From contig AJFK01000311.1 of the NCBI GenBank assembly GCA_000467715.1, positions 124,001 through 188,000 on the forward strand: 64,000 nucleotides of DNA. Direction: 5' to 3'. Positions 22,787 to 34,919 of this stretch are shown here, piece by piece (within the stretch, counting starts at the first letter, position 1; every line of letters begins with the position of its first letter). This DNA is from Hysterium pulicare CBS 123377. Taxonomy: Eukaryota; Ascomycota; Dothideomycetes; Hysteriales; Hysteriaceae. The translations under genes were made by a program, and so were the position numbers. The notes below the pieces were generated by a model, which had not been told where the DNA came from, made no database searches, and worked only from the letters and a program-made list of their open reading frames with translations.

Positions 22787-24457
22787 TCAATCTTGCTTTC
22801 GTTGAATCTTGGGCAAGCCAAGCCATAGTAAAAGAATGACGGCTAAGAGGGCCAGGATAATAGGTTGCAGTACTTGTACGCCTTTTGCCTGAGCAATCGC
22901 ACCGACAGCAAAAGGGAATATGGCTGCACCGCTACCACCAAATGCAGCTGCAAATCCAATTGCACTCACATGAAGATGGCGCGGCAACAATTTGGTCGCT
23001 GCAACGACAGCGGCGGGGAAGAGAGGGCCAAGAAAGAAGCCCTGGAGAGATACAGCGACAGCGGAGACGTAGAATTGTGGAACGAGCCAAAAGATTAGCT
23101 CGAATGCCATGGTGATAGGCAGGTATATCTATTTTAAGTCAGCTTATGCAAACCGTAAGTAGAAGATGGGAAATCCAGAAGCCAAGTAAAGGGACGTACT
23201 GCGATAGCCAATTTCTCGCCAATTCTTGGTGTGACGAAGCCTAGTACGAGCCTCCCTAATGTGATACCCATCCAAAAGCCCGTAGCTGTCATACCACTAG
23301 CGAAGGCAGCACCGTGCCTAACTCGAAGCATGAAGGTGACAATCCATCCACCGAGCGCAACCTCAATTCCTACGTATCCCAGCAAAAAGAGAGCACATAA
23401 CCAGGTGACACGAGCCGAAGGTTTTCTGAATAAAGCCTCCTTCATCCGGTTGTCATTGGAATCGGTTGTACGAGGATTATTTGCGTGGAAGACAGCACCG
23501 GTCGCATTCCAGAATGAGACGACAGACGTGGTGAGTTCAATTGCCGCCGCTCCAATCTAAAAAAGATAAACATGAGCAATTCCGTCTAAAATCAAACCAT
23601 GATGTGAGATTACCATGACATAGTAGAAGTAGTACCAAGGCAATTTACTTCCTCTGGTAATCATACTAGTTGCGATCAAAGGACTAAGTGTAGCACCGAG
23701 TCCATAAAATGCATGCAAGAATCCGAGAACTTGGTTTGGATTGTCCATGTTTCCAATCCAGGCATTCCATGCGGCATCTTCCAAGCCATTGCCAAACCCA
23801 GCAATCATGAAAATAACCACGAGAACTGGATATGGTGGATGGACAGCAATGACAATGTAAGCTAGGAGATGACTACCTGGGGAGATGAAAGCAACACCCC
23901 TCTGCCCGAACTTGAGATGGATCATGTTGTTCATGAGGGCGGAGAGTGTATAGCCAACAAGCGGTGATAAGAAAATCAATGAGACGACCGTATAGCTCAG
24001 GCTGTAGTATTCTTCGAGCTGTGCATAGAGTTAGTCGGTGGTTTTCTGAAGAGATTGGCAAGATGAAAATGTACATAAGGTATCAAGGCCTGGATGCGAA
24101 TCAGCTAATTGTCGCTGCTGGGAGTTAGGTACATACCCCATAAGCAGCATCATTTGCTCCCATGACAACAAAGCCCCAGCAAGCTGCAAGAGTCCGGAAA
24201 AGATTGGTACGAGGATGGTTCCATCTTTCAAGTTTCTCCGAGGCTGTTGTTGGAGATGGCAGGTTCTCGATAGGATCATTGTTGGAGTTAATTCGCTGGC
24301 TCCCAAGGCCTTCCTGGATGTTCAAGCTATGAGCGCTCAGAGAACGAGATGAATTGTGAAGCGGCCGTCCAAGATATCCAGAGACATCTTGGAGTTCCAC
24401 AGGCCCCACCACACACGTCGAGGAGCTGCTATTCTGGTGGGATCGATGGCTCATCAT
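22787..24457 (-). CDS. MFS transporter, FHS/FucP-like family
   Basis: Five minus-strand exons: 24457-24137, 24089-24075, 24018-23614, 23556-23200 and 23128-22787, 479 residues. The second exon is just 15 nt and encodes ALIPY; it turns DAAYG + ALIPY + LEEYYSLSYTVVSLIFLSP into a continuous first-helix region. A polar N-terminus of about 90 residues precedes twelve predicted helices, including LSPLVGYTLSALM, GFGNGLEDAAWNAWIGNM, LGFLHAFYGLGATLSPLI, GWIVTFMLRVRHG, GMTATGFWMGITLGRLVLGF and FLGPLFPAAVVAATKLL. The GNG..DAAWNAW and HAFYGLGA blocks suit the FHS (fucose-galactose-proton symporter-like) branch seen in fungi. Substrate is unknown. A second ATG directly follows the first (MMSH). An in-frame ATG at 24547 is possible but less likely. 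Confidence 0.85.
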
Positions 24458-25282
24458 GTTCTGGTAGAAACGCAACGCAAAAGACAGTGAGACAAAATGC
24501 GGAATAGGAACAAGAGCTCGAGTTAGATGATGAATCTCAACATACACAGCAGCATTTTTATACGGGCAGCGAAAATCTGGGAAGTCAGCAGGACGATGCC
24601 AAGGGAATCGAGTTAAAAGCTGATCGAGGTACTCTGTAGTACGACGAAGACGCGGAAGAAATCCCGGCGCAACTTTGATAGAAGACTTATCTTGATGGGG
24701 AAAGTTCGGACGATGGCGATGTGGGGAAAAAGAAGGGCCAAGGAGACATGGGGAAGACTGAGCACAACTGACTCATCTACAATCGCCTTTCATGTATACT
24801 AAAAGGGAAAAGCCCTCAGAGCTGACAAAAGATTGCGTATTGGATCGAACAAACTGTAGACGGAGCTTGGCGTTCCATGTCGGCCATGGAGTAGTCTCGC
24901 AAGCTCTTCCTCATCCAGACAACTCAGTCTTAAGGGACACCTGGTTACTAAGCTGTAGCATGGAGATAGTTCTTGAACATTCAGGAGATTATATTCATTG
25001 ACTCTAAGGACCGACTTTCCTTTCTTATGGTTGTCGAACTCCCCATTACCACGACAACAACCGGCTGCAGAAGATACCCGACCTTCATCTAAACAAAATC
25101 CATTTCATCCCATTTCAATCAGGGGTATTGGCGACGACAAAACTATGGCCCTTCTTCGCCTTTCTAGAGAAAAAAATGTATCAACGACTGTCGTGAAATA
25201 AAATGTCGGTACATGCTAATGTTACTCCGAACGCTCACTTGGTAGAAATGTAAGAGATTGAAAGCCCTCGCCCTCATCACGA
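24458..25282. other. Intergenic between two minus-strand genes
   Basis: MFS promoter and the 3' region of the Rds1-like gene. Short frames on both strands lack features. Nothing else seen. Confidence 0.55.
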
Positions 25283-26404
25283 CTATGAGACCTGGATCAC
25301 AGAGGGACCGGCCAGAACCTCGGTGTCTGCGACGGATTGGGACTTCGTGACCATCATGTACACCTCGCCGGAAAGGTTCTGTGGGACCACACAATTGCCA
25401 CTTGTGAGGGGTGCGAATTGGTTTCCACCACTACGTGTATTGTCAGTAAACACACTAGATTTTAAGTAAATACACAAGCATTTTAAGGGATGATTAAAAC
25501 TTACGGAGCAACAAAAGCGCAGAAAGTCGCACCAGCGGGCTCAGCAGCGTTTGCCAAAGCCAAGTTCTGTCCGATTGTTGCTTGTGCAGGGTTTTGCAGG
25601 CTAATTGCTGGGAAAGCTTGGACATTAAGGTTCGATCCAGATGGGCAGGATGTGATGAACTGAGCAGCGAGCGTGAAGACTGCTCGGGGGCCGAGAGGCG
25701 TGTCGAAAGCAGCAGGAGTTGGATCGGCACCAGAAGCAATTCGAATGAAAGACTGGTGGCGGGACTCTACGGTGGCGATGGTTGCAGCGACCGAGAGAAT
25801 GTCGGAGGAGTTGATGAGGGGGGCAGCACCCAAGTACCTACATAATTCACATTAGTAGCTGTTTGGACCTCATATCAGATTTGTCCACATACGCAGATAC
25901 ACCAACAGCCTCGAGGACTCGTGCGGTCGCAACCATTCCCTTGGCATCTGTGAATCCAAAGTTGTACTGGCAGGGCTGGACAGGTGTGAAGCCAGCGGAT
26001 GCAATTGCGCTTAGCAGTGTCGAGACGTGAGTTGCTTCACTCTGTCCTACGCTCAATAGCGACTTGATGTTTGCATCACTGAGTCCCAGCGCGGAGAAGT
26101 CGCTCGATGGGAACTTCGCGAAGCCCTGAGAGTAGAAGGCTGCTTCGAGATGTTCTGCGGTCAAAGCACTGGAATAGATGTTAGCCGCTACCCTCCAATG
26201 CCATTACCATCTTCAAAATACTCACAATTGAAGGATATCGATATCTGTGAGCCCAGATGCCGCGGCCTGGCGGCGATCTACTCGGGGTCTCACATAGTTT
26301 CCTGGGACTGGAGCGTTCCGTGCTGGTGCTGGCGCCGGCAAAGCGACAGACACCGCGGGTCCCAAGACGAAGAGCCACTTCATAACCTTCTTAAAGCTCG
26401 GCAT
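25283..26404 (-). CDS. rds1: Rds1-like secreted ferritin-like domain protein
   Basis: Four minus-strand exons: 26404-26226, 26168-25893, 25837-25505 and 25430-25283, 311 residues. Rds1 of fission yeast is a stress-regulated protein with a ferritin_2-type four-helix bundle; its biochemical role is not established. The N-terminus (WLFVLGPAVSVALPAPAPA) is a signal peptide. The bundle begins DIDILQFALTAEHLEAAFYS and continues GQSEATHVSTLLSAI, CQYNFGFTDAKGMVATARVL, AYLGAAPLINSSDILSVAAT and VESRHQSFIRIASGA. The spacing of Glu and His residues resembles a di-metal site, but metal binding is inference. The C-terminus (LTSGNCVVPQNLSGEVYMMV) is a small beta region. A TATA-like TTTATAT lies on the minus strand about 60-70 bp upstream of the ATG. 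Confidence 0.9.
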
Positions 26405-28071
26405 TGTGAATAATTAGGTTGTACTTGTTCTTGGAAAGGAGTGACAGCTAGCAAATGCTTGCTCTGATATAAAATTTAAAAATTCTAAAAGTCCAACCAG
26501 GGACGAGAGAGAAATGAACGTAAAGGAACGTGGGTTTGAAATTATAACGGGAAAGGTACTCTGCAAGCAACAATCCAACAGAAAACGTTCGGAGAAACGA
26601 AGGTGGGAGGGCAGTTTGACCTTATAATGAGACTTGCGACTGTCTTGGTCGCATCTGAGACGCCTGCACAACTTCCGGAGGACGGAAATTCGGAGAGCCA
26701 GCTAGGCTTATCCAGCGGTCGCGCAGGGTCTTGGCTTCTATGCCGCATTTGGGGCCTTTAAGCTTTCGGCTTGGCCTGCTGGGCCTCGATCAGCAAGGTC
26801 GCAGCCGGCTGGGCTGTTGTAAACGCTGTGAGAGATGAAGGCCACGGCGTGCCGTTGTGGAATTGGGGTGCGAGAGGGATGCACTGTGTCATGACCAGGG
26901 TGGTGCGACGCTCCTACCAAGCCATGAAACTGGCCAAGTAACAGCATCACACACATGCGCTGCTCGGAAGAACAGAGCCGCTCGGCATGACAACCAACTC
27001 TAATAAATGGGTGCCTGACTGCGCTGATTGTGTCTGTGATGAGTGGCGGGAAGTCAGCTTTCCGGGTGAAATGTGGGCGTTGGAGTACGTATATTCGCTG
27101 ATATCGAGCCTCTCCAGTTTGAGGCCTCTCATGCCTGATTTGAGATCTTCAGGCTCAAATAGTTGTACCTGTAGATTGCTCTCATTTCGAACACTCTGCC
27201 ATCAGGTTGGCTTCCTTTTGGCGAAAGTCAATAGCAAAATCAGCGGCTGCTGTTCAGAGCAGGGGAGCAGCGAAATCCAATACTCTTCCCGCCAAGAAGC
27301 GTACCTGAACCCTCTGCACCATCTCCAGCCCTACGAAATTCAAGAAAGGCCAAGAAACCCGACAAGCAATAACTCTCTTCCTCATAAGCTCGGCTACGAT
27401 GCATGTGCGTTACGCATGGCGCCCACAGGGGCTAGGGTGTGGAAACATGGTCCGCTGCATCTCGAATCTCGGAACAAAAGCACACGCGACAAGCCGGATC
27501 GGACAGCAAATGCTGTAGGACCGTCGCCATGCGGATAAACACTTTTCATGTGCAATTCTGGAACAAACAATCTACGGAGCAAGCAAAATGCATGTGCTCA
27601 AATGGATTTGGGCTAACTGGATAAAATGACATCGACTCTAGCTAAGGGGCTCGTACAACCAACATATTAATACCTTCCATCTTCACCCATCATTAGCGCT
27701 GCTAACTATCCTACTTGAACCATAAGGCTATGCCATATCAACAATACTGTATACCATCTGTCATTCTTCGATTGTCTCCTCCACCTAAAAGGCCCTCCTT
27801 CTGATGCAATTTCTTTTCGATACACAAATCCACCTATGAAAAGGAAGAGCTAACACGAACGATCAATGAGGTAAAGAATGGCTGGATGATCGTCTCGGTC
27901 GGCAAAACTCCGGGAATAGGAGCGGACGGCTGTCGCGCACTATTAGTCGGGGTATCGCCTTACTGTTTGGATCCTGCGGCCTGAAAGAGTGAAGACCGGG
28001 GATGTATGCGGACGGATGTCACTTTTGTGCAATATGCTGGAAAGATTGATAACGATCAATCATATCGGCTC
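26405..28071. other. 1.7 kb intergenic stretch, no supported gene
   Basis: Promoter of the Rds1-like gene (TATA-like box near 26467-26473) and the 3' region of SSD1. A 183-codon plus-strand frame (26987-27538) lacks domain features or a sensible composition. No repeat or transposon sequence recognised. Confidence 0.55.
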
Positions 28072-31000
28072 TCAAAGAGCGTAGGGATTCAGAGAACGGA
28101 TGGTCAGGCAACTGGAAAGTCTGTATTAGTGGTTGAAATGGCGCGAACAACTTCAAGATTGACTTACGGTGGGCTCTTGGTCAAATCTGTTTTCAAGATC
28201 ACAGGCACACGAGTCATCTCCCGCACATCTTGGATGTAGTCTCCGTTCTCTTCCCTCAAGGTGAACCATTTGAGATACTTTTCCTTGTTAGTCAGCTTAG
28301 CCTCTGGAACTTCACTGGCACTCTGTGCAAGCTTTGAGTCGGACTTGACGCGATGGGGCGTCTGCCCGGATGACAGCCCGTTCCTCGTAGGTGAAGGCGG
28401 CATGCTTTGTGTTGGACGGTCAGCTCCCGAAGGATTAAGAGACACTCCTTCCATCATGCCGGCGAGGTCTGTAGAATCATCGTCCTCGTCGTCGAACAAG
28501 GCATCAACGTCATCCGTTGACATGGTGCCAGTGTCCATTTGTCTACGCTGGGCTTCCTCGTGTTCCTTCGCACGCTGCTTTGCGACCTCGGCTTCACGAG
28601 CTGCGGCGGTAGTATTTGTTGCACGTACGGATCCATGCTTGGGGCGTTCATCCTCTGGAATGTAAGCGGAGGACGGGACCCCCTTCTCCCAGTAAAGCTC
28701 CAGAAGGCGCTTGTTCTTGTCGAATTCGGCTTTCTTAAGAGGGAGCTGGTCGCAGTGCACACGTTTCTCAAAGCCAAACTCGGGGATGAGAACGTCAAAA
28801 GCGGATTCGTAAACGCAAAGAACAATTCCCTCACTGATGAGGTCTCCGCCCAAATCCTGCCTCGTCTTATCCATCTTACGGCAGGACTCGATATGCACAC
28901 TCTGTTCTTGAGCGGCATGGGCCGAGTCCTTCTTGGTGTTGCACATTTCTGCGGTCTTGGCGAGAGCCTCAATGTCTTCCGAAAACTCCGTAGCACCGTT
29001 GGATAAAACCGCCTCTAATTGACGGTGCACAATGATATCAGCGTAGCGCCGAGAAGGGTTAGTAAAATGCGTGTATACGGGAAGATTTAGTGCATAATGT
29101 GGATATTGATCTTCTGAGAGCTTCCCTGCAACGAAGTACTTCGCACGTGACATAGATTTGATGATGAGTGTTTCTATGCCTTTGCGGATATCATCGTCGT
29201 CAACCTCGAACAAGCTGTTTTGTACGGTGCCGCTGCTGGTTGTATCGATGGTATATCCAATAGCATTCATCCTATCAGCAATGGTTTCAAGGCGACGTGG
29301 GTTAGGTGAAGCCTGTCGCCTGAGCAATGCTTTCTCCGGCAGACCGGCGACGATCTTTTTGGCAACAAATGCGTTGGTCTTATGGCTCAACTCCTCAATA
29401 AGCTCATGAGCAGGGGACGAGTCGAAGATGTTCTCTTCCACAGGGACATTTTCATCGTCGAGTTGATATAAAAGACGAAGAGGAGCGAACTCTGTTGTCG
29501 TGCGATCTCCAAAGCGCGCTTGGCGGAATTTTTGGCAAATATGATGCAGCATTTTGATCTGGTTGGCCCGCTCAGTCCCAACTTCATTTTCACCACGTCC
29601 GTTGATGACAGAATCGACTTCATCGTATGACAACTTGCCAGAACTCTTGATAACTGCTTTGCCAATCCAGGTGTCATCAAACACACGGCCAGATGCAGGG
29701 TCGACGTTGAAAACGACGCTCACCACATAACGATCCTCCCCAGGATTCAGGCAGCAAATGTCCGTCGACAAGCGCGGCGGAAGCATGTTGACAGTGCGGT
29801 TCATCAGGTACACGGCGGTACCTCGCTTTTTCGCTTCGCGGTCAACGAGAGAGTTAGACTTGATGAAGTGAGCCACATCGGCCACGTGGATACCAATTTC
29901 AACTCGACCATCTTCAAGTTGCTTAAAGTGGATCGCGTCGTCGAGCTCCTTGCTTCCGTTCGGATCGATGGTGAAAGTCTTCTCCGCGCGGAAGTCGCGG
30001 CGATCTTCAAGAGCTGCCTCGCCGTCATTGGCGACGGACCAATCCTCAAATCCGACGTTCTTCAAGACGGCATCGGAGAAGTCATCTGGGCCGAAATTGT
30101 TATCTCGCAAAAGAGCATCTGTTTCGACCTTGAGATCACCCATTTCGCCTAATTGCTCGACCAAGGTACCAAAAGGGTGAAGAGAGGTTATGGGCCATCG
30201 TTTGATACATGCGACAAAGATGCGGTTTGCGTAGTCCTGATGTCTCTCTACAAAGTCTCTCGGGGCTTGTTCAGTTGGGATAGCGATCAGAGGAACCCGC
30301 TTGTCGGTTGGCTTGAACCAAACGATCTTCGGCTTGTCGTGTTGACGCTCAGGCTGATGGCGGCCAGAATTGCCCTCGCGAGCTTGGCGCTCAGCTTCTT
30401 GTTTCTCCTTAGTGGCCTGGCTGCTAGGACGTAGTAGGCCAAGAGTGCTGAATATCGTTAGTGATAAGATGCTTTTAGTGATGTGGCAAATCAGCTTACC
30501 CAGAGAACATTTGCCCGGCAACTCGTTCAATGACGGCAACAATGTGACCAGCATAGAGCGGTTTCTGCTCATCGTTGATCTCCTCTTCCTCCATTAGGAG
30601 CAGGCTCTGCCCTTCAACCTCTACGTCATCATTCTTCTTTTGCGTTGGCCTCTGTCGCAAGCTGCCCCGTCGGCGGATGCCACCATCGTTGCCGGACTGA
30701 CTGGTCTCTGGCTGTGTGGTCGCATCATTGACCGCGATGCTTCCACCTCTTGGGTCTGCGTTGTCTTTACGTTTCTTCTTTTCTTCCTTTTCGCGCTTCT
30801 GACCCCAAACCTCATCTACATCAAGGAGCTCGACAGCTACAAGATCGCCTTCTAGGGCACGATTCCTATCTTTACTTCCACAAATGAAGATGTCGGCATC
30901 AAGGTCCGTTGTGGTGACGTAGGCGTCGCTGCGGTTCTTTTTGTTGACACGCAGGATGCCAGCAACAAGTTGACCATCACCTAGGAGTGCTGGAAGAGTT

Positions 31001-32389
31001 GCTTGTGGTAGGTAAGGAGTGAATAAGGTTTTGCGCTGTTGCTGCTGCTGTTGCATGGTCATCTGGGGTTGCGCATGTTGGCTGGCCTGGAGCCCTGCCA
31101 TGCCTTGCCCGTTCATTTGTGCAGCTTGGAGGGCTTGCAAGTGAGCGATTTGCAAAGGATTAAGCCCTTGAGCTCCAAACATTTGCGGTTGGACAAGTAC
31201 TTGTCCTTGCGGTAATTGGACTAATTGAGGTTGACCTGGATATTGAAAATTTCCAAGCGAACCGATCGACTGGTTCATTGAGGCCCGGGCACGGTGGCCA
31301 GGCTGGAAAGGAGCGGCATTTGCGGTCTGATTCATATTGAAATTTCCCATGTTCTGGGCTTGTGTCTCCTGTGCGGGCTGCTGCTGGTTATTGGGCTGCC
31401 TCCAGTTACCCTCAAAATTTCTAGAGGATGTCCGTCCATGTCCCTGGCTTCCGCGACGTTGGAAATCGGATTGACCTCCGTGATTCCCGGAACCGTTCTC
31501 GGTGGAAGTCTGAGGAGGAGGGAATTGGAAGTTACCCCCACCTCGACCTTGGCCACCACCACGGCCTCCAACGGCCATGCTCTGGCTACGGCCATGGGCT
31601 GAACCACGACCACGACCAGAAGGGGCCTGGTCGCCAGACTGAGAGCCTCCGTTGCCACTGGGACTTGAGTCGCGATTGGAGCTTGAGGAAGTTGCTCCAC
31701 CGGCAGACGGAATTGGGAACTGGAAGCCCGATGTTTTTCTCTTTTGCTCTGCCAACTCAGCGGCTTTCTTTGCTTCTGGTAGAGCGAGTGAGTGACGACG
31801 CGCATGACCAGAACCTGCAGCGCCTCCACCTCGACCACGAGGATTGACATTTTCCCTACCCTGGTTGCCTTGTTGTCCACCGAATTCGCCGAAGCCAGAG
31901 GCGCCGGAGGACGGAGCCGGAGGTGGTCCCATACCGACATTTGGAAGGGCAGATTGGTTGCGGCGGTGGGAGGAGGGTTGAGAGGGAGCATTCATCGGCA
32001 CAGCGAGATGTTGTTGGGGCATCTGCTGCGGGAATTGGAAAGAGTTTGTATGCGGCGAGACATTGGACATTTGTCCTTGCATCTGAAAATTGCCTGGAAG
32101 GTGCTGTTGTGGCTGTATCATGCCCATGTTAACATATTGCTGGTGAGTTGCAGCGATCTGCTGCTGCTGCTGTTGAAGAACTTCGATTTGCTGTGCAATA
32201 GCGAGTTGTTCCACTGTTTCAATATTGTCAGCTTGAGCTTTTGATTGGAAGGACATTGAGCAGCAGAGCTGAGTAGAAAAAGGTTGACGAACTCATGAGT
32301 GGAGTTAGCTCGGAGGGGCTGCGTCGATGAGCGATGTGCAGGCGGCGACCTGCAGGTCCCATAGGACCAGGCTGTCCTTGCTGATCCAT
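28072..32389 (-). CDS. SSD1: Ssd1 RNA-binding translational regulator (RNB-fold, inactive)
   Basis: Four minus-strand exons: 32389-32293, 32213-30500, 30447-28168 and 28111-28072, 1376 residues. Ssd1 binds mRNAs for cell-wall proteins and is controlled by the NDR kinase Cbk1/Cot-1. The N-terminus (MDQQGQPGPMGPAGRRLHIA, then SPSELTPLMMEQLAIAQQIE) is the family signature. A Gln/Gly/Ser-rich disordered region follows, then cold-shock and RNB domains. The RNB site reads TIDPNGSKELDDAIHF, close to but not matching the catalytic Asp pattern of active Dis3 proteins, as known for Ssd1. The last exon (13 codons) gives the conserved end PPCLTIRSLNPYAL. The first intron has an unusual GTTCGT donor but a clean GCTGAC branch site and CAG acceptor, and it regenerates the MM of LTPLMMEQLA. 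Kinase-type HxRxxS sites include HRRNQS, HARRHS, HGRSQS and HGRTSS. Confidence 0.95.
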
Positions 32390-34207
32390 ATGTAGGACTC
32401 TTGTTTCCAAGAACCTGAAAGGGTATATTTATGTACTCAGGACAGGATGGTCGACTCCGTCGAGCAAAGTTGGTAGAAAAGGTATTTGAGAAGCAGTGCG
32501 GAGTTGTTGTAGGAGAATCTGGACCAGTTAGATAGGCAGAATTAAATGACGGTCGAGGATGATCCCAAGTCGAGATGAGGCGTAGGCGTGATCACGATGT
32601 TGGCCACCCTAGGTGAATGCAAACGCAGAGAAGCGGATCGGGGTGAATACGTACATGGCTGAAAGTGCGCTGCAGGTGCCAAATAACGGTCGAGTAGCCG
32701 ATAGCAGGAAGAGATGCTTTTAGCAGCGGATGTCAATAAAGCAGTATACCTCTGCAAGTGATTGACTGTCAAACAGTACTGGTGGTAGTGTGCTGCAGTG
32801 TGGTGGTTGATAAGGACTGGGATGCTGGCGGGCAGTAGATGGAAATCAAGGAGCGGAAGTGGCAGCTTCCCTAAGATGCACAATGAGTTTTGACTGGGCT
32901 AAAACACGCAAAAGGGACACTTGTCGTGATGCAGAGAGCGATTCGAAGGAGGGAGCGATGGGAGAGAACGGTAGCAGAGGCAATCAAGGCCACTGTCAAG
33001 GAAGGTAGGTGATGGTGAATGATGGATAGGGTGCGCACGGCTTGTGCTTGCTGGAGTAGTGAGGGAGTGGTTGGTTGTGAGCTAGGCCCTTTCGAACCGA
33101 GCAGTGACGTTTGCAGGTCGGCGCACAATGGAGAAGCTTCACGCTTTGAGCCATCGAGAATAATATACCCACCCGCGCCTCCAGTGCTATTATTGTCCAC
33201 GGCAGAAACAAAAGGGCACCCCGTCAGACCTTCGTCTCACTGCCAATGCCTGAAGTAGCTCGTTTCGCCGTCTGGTTTCTCGTTCCCGCTCGGTTTCAAA
33301 GGCCCAAAGCGGAGTCTAGCTAGTCTCCACTAGCCGTATACATAGGCAATTGTGTAAAGCCACACATTGTTCTAGCCATTTTACACACTAAGCAACTCAT
33401 AGCATCCATTCCTTCCGGCAGGTTGGCAAGTGGGCATTGAAAACATGCTTGTGTTTCCAGTCACGCCGCCAGGCATTGAAGACATGACCTCGGGAGGCTG
33501 CAAAGTTCCTTGGGTTGGGGAGGAGACTTTGTCCTACTCCATGTCAACTGCGATCCAACGATGGCCAAGAAACGCCACAAAGACCAGCTCCTATCCGGAT
33601 GCGATCTTGGGAGACTGAGACAATAGCTGATGGATTTGTTCGAATTGGATCAGTGTCGGTTGGATGAATCATCTCGAGCGGCGTCAATCTGTTCGTACAC
33701 AGTCTACACAGTAGAGGCGCACGCCTGTCTCTTTTACAAAGTAGGAGGCTGTACGAGGGGTTGCGCAATCGGTAATTGGAAGGTCGAGCAGCACAAAAAC
33801 TATCACAAATGCCCTAGCAATGCATTGGCCGTGATTTTACTTTGGTAGTTCTAAAACACGAAGATAGTTGGCGTGTCATGTGGACTCGATACTGCTAGGG
33901 CACCAAAATGTGTTGAAATAAGGTATCCTGGCCTGCAGCAATACTGCATTTCGCCTCTGGGATATTGTACTACCATATGGCATAGCAATCTATTGAAGCA
34001 CTGCATTGTGTACAGTACATGATCGTTGCAATACTTAGGGTGGAAGGTGACCGTACGATAAGGCTTTCGTCTCGTGGGGAAAGAAACAGCATCTGCAGCG
34101 TAGTACACTATCTAACTTCAGGGGTTGCAGAGAAAGAAACTAGATAGTGCGTAGTAGCATCTGGAGTTCGATCCGGGGAAAGCCATCACGCGGTCGTTCA
34201 GAGTTCA

Positions 34208-34306
34208 TGTTTGGTAGCGATTGATCCTGTGTAGATTTCAGGTCTGGTAGCGATTGATCCTGTGTAGATTTGATGTCTGGTAGCGATTGATCCTGAGTGC
34301 CTGATT
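34208..34306. repeat. Tandem repeat, three copies of a 33-bp unit
   Basis: The core TGGTAGCGATTGATCCTG starts at 34212, 34245 and 34278, giving an exact 33-bp period. Copies 1 and 2 also share TGTAGATTT; copy 3 diverges at its 3' end. The high identity suggests recent amplification by slippage. It sits in the GLE1-SSD1 intergenic region. Confidence 0.9.
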
Positions 34307-34367
34307 TCTTGAAGGAGAATAGCCTCTGAATAGATCAACTCAAAGTCGATTCAAGGTGGCAGCCAGG

Positions 34368-34439
34368 AGGAGTCATATGCTGCGTGAAGTTTGGTTCTCG
34401 AGGAGTCATACCAGGTATGCTGCGTGAAGTTTGGTTCTC
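34368..34439. repeat. Two-copy direct repeat, 24-bp identical core
   Basis: The 24-bp block beginning TATGCTGCGTGAAG is identical at 34376-34399 and 34416-34439 (40-bp spacing). AGGAGTCAT also recurs at 34368 and 34401. It lies about 70 bp after the 33-bp tandem repeat and about 480 bp before the GLE1 start. Confidence 0.85.
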
Positions 34440-34919
34440 AACTGATACCAAGCCCGCTCCGCCCCGCTTCACCAAGGAAGACCCACCTCTGATTCGCTCG
34501 GAATCTATGCCTCCACTCGTACCACGGATGAGCATACCTAGGTAGCTTGAACCGCACTTCACGCTCAACACCCATTATCACCTTCGTAATAATGGTTTTG
34601 ACTAGCAAAGCTGTCGGGTGATCCGCAAATGCCCTCCGGTACATAAATATCGGCCAGCCCCCAACCATTTCTCGACAACTTTCATCTCCCGAACATACTC
34701 TCAGAATTCACAACATTCACAACATTCACTTGCTACCTCCGCAAACTACAATCACGCGCTTTCTACGAACATTGTGCTCCACGCTGTACTCAATACCACG
34801 TTCGCTTCACTGCAACCCCGCTTCACGTCTGTGAACCCCGTGTCTCCTCTCATAATCCACCATCTCCCCGCCTCCAAAGTCAAAACCTCCACGTTTGACA
34901 CCTCTCCATCTCCAACAAA

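Larger units (their letters stand above)
32390..34919. other. 2.5 kb divergent intergenic region
   Basis: This lies between divergent SSD1 and GLE1. The side next to SSD1 may be a long 5' leader, which is known for this gene in yeasts; here it is inference. No supported gene: frames on both strands are short or overlap without features. Two small tandem repeats at 34208-34306 and 34368-34439 are listed separately. A B-box-like GTTCGATCC at 34166 has no matching A box. Confidence 0.55.

Noticed and set aside
26987-27538. 183-codon plus-strand frame
   Set aside because: It starts with ATG but has an amorphous composition, no motif and no neighbouring exon that extends it.
30621-31991. Long secondary frames within SSD1 (both strands)
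   Set aside because: They are shadows of the Gln/Gly-rich N-terminal coding sequence.
34160-34180. B-box-like GTTCGATCC suggesting a tRNA
   Set aside because: No matching A box or acceptor-stem pairing at the right distance.
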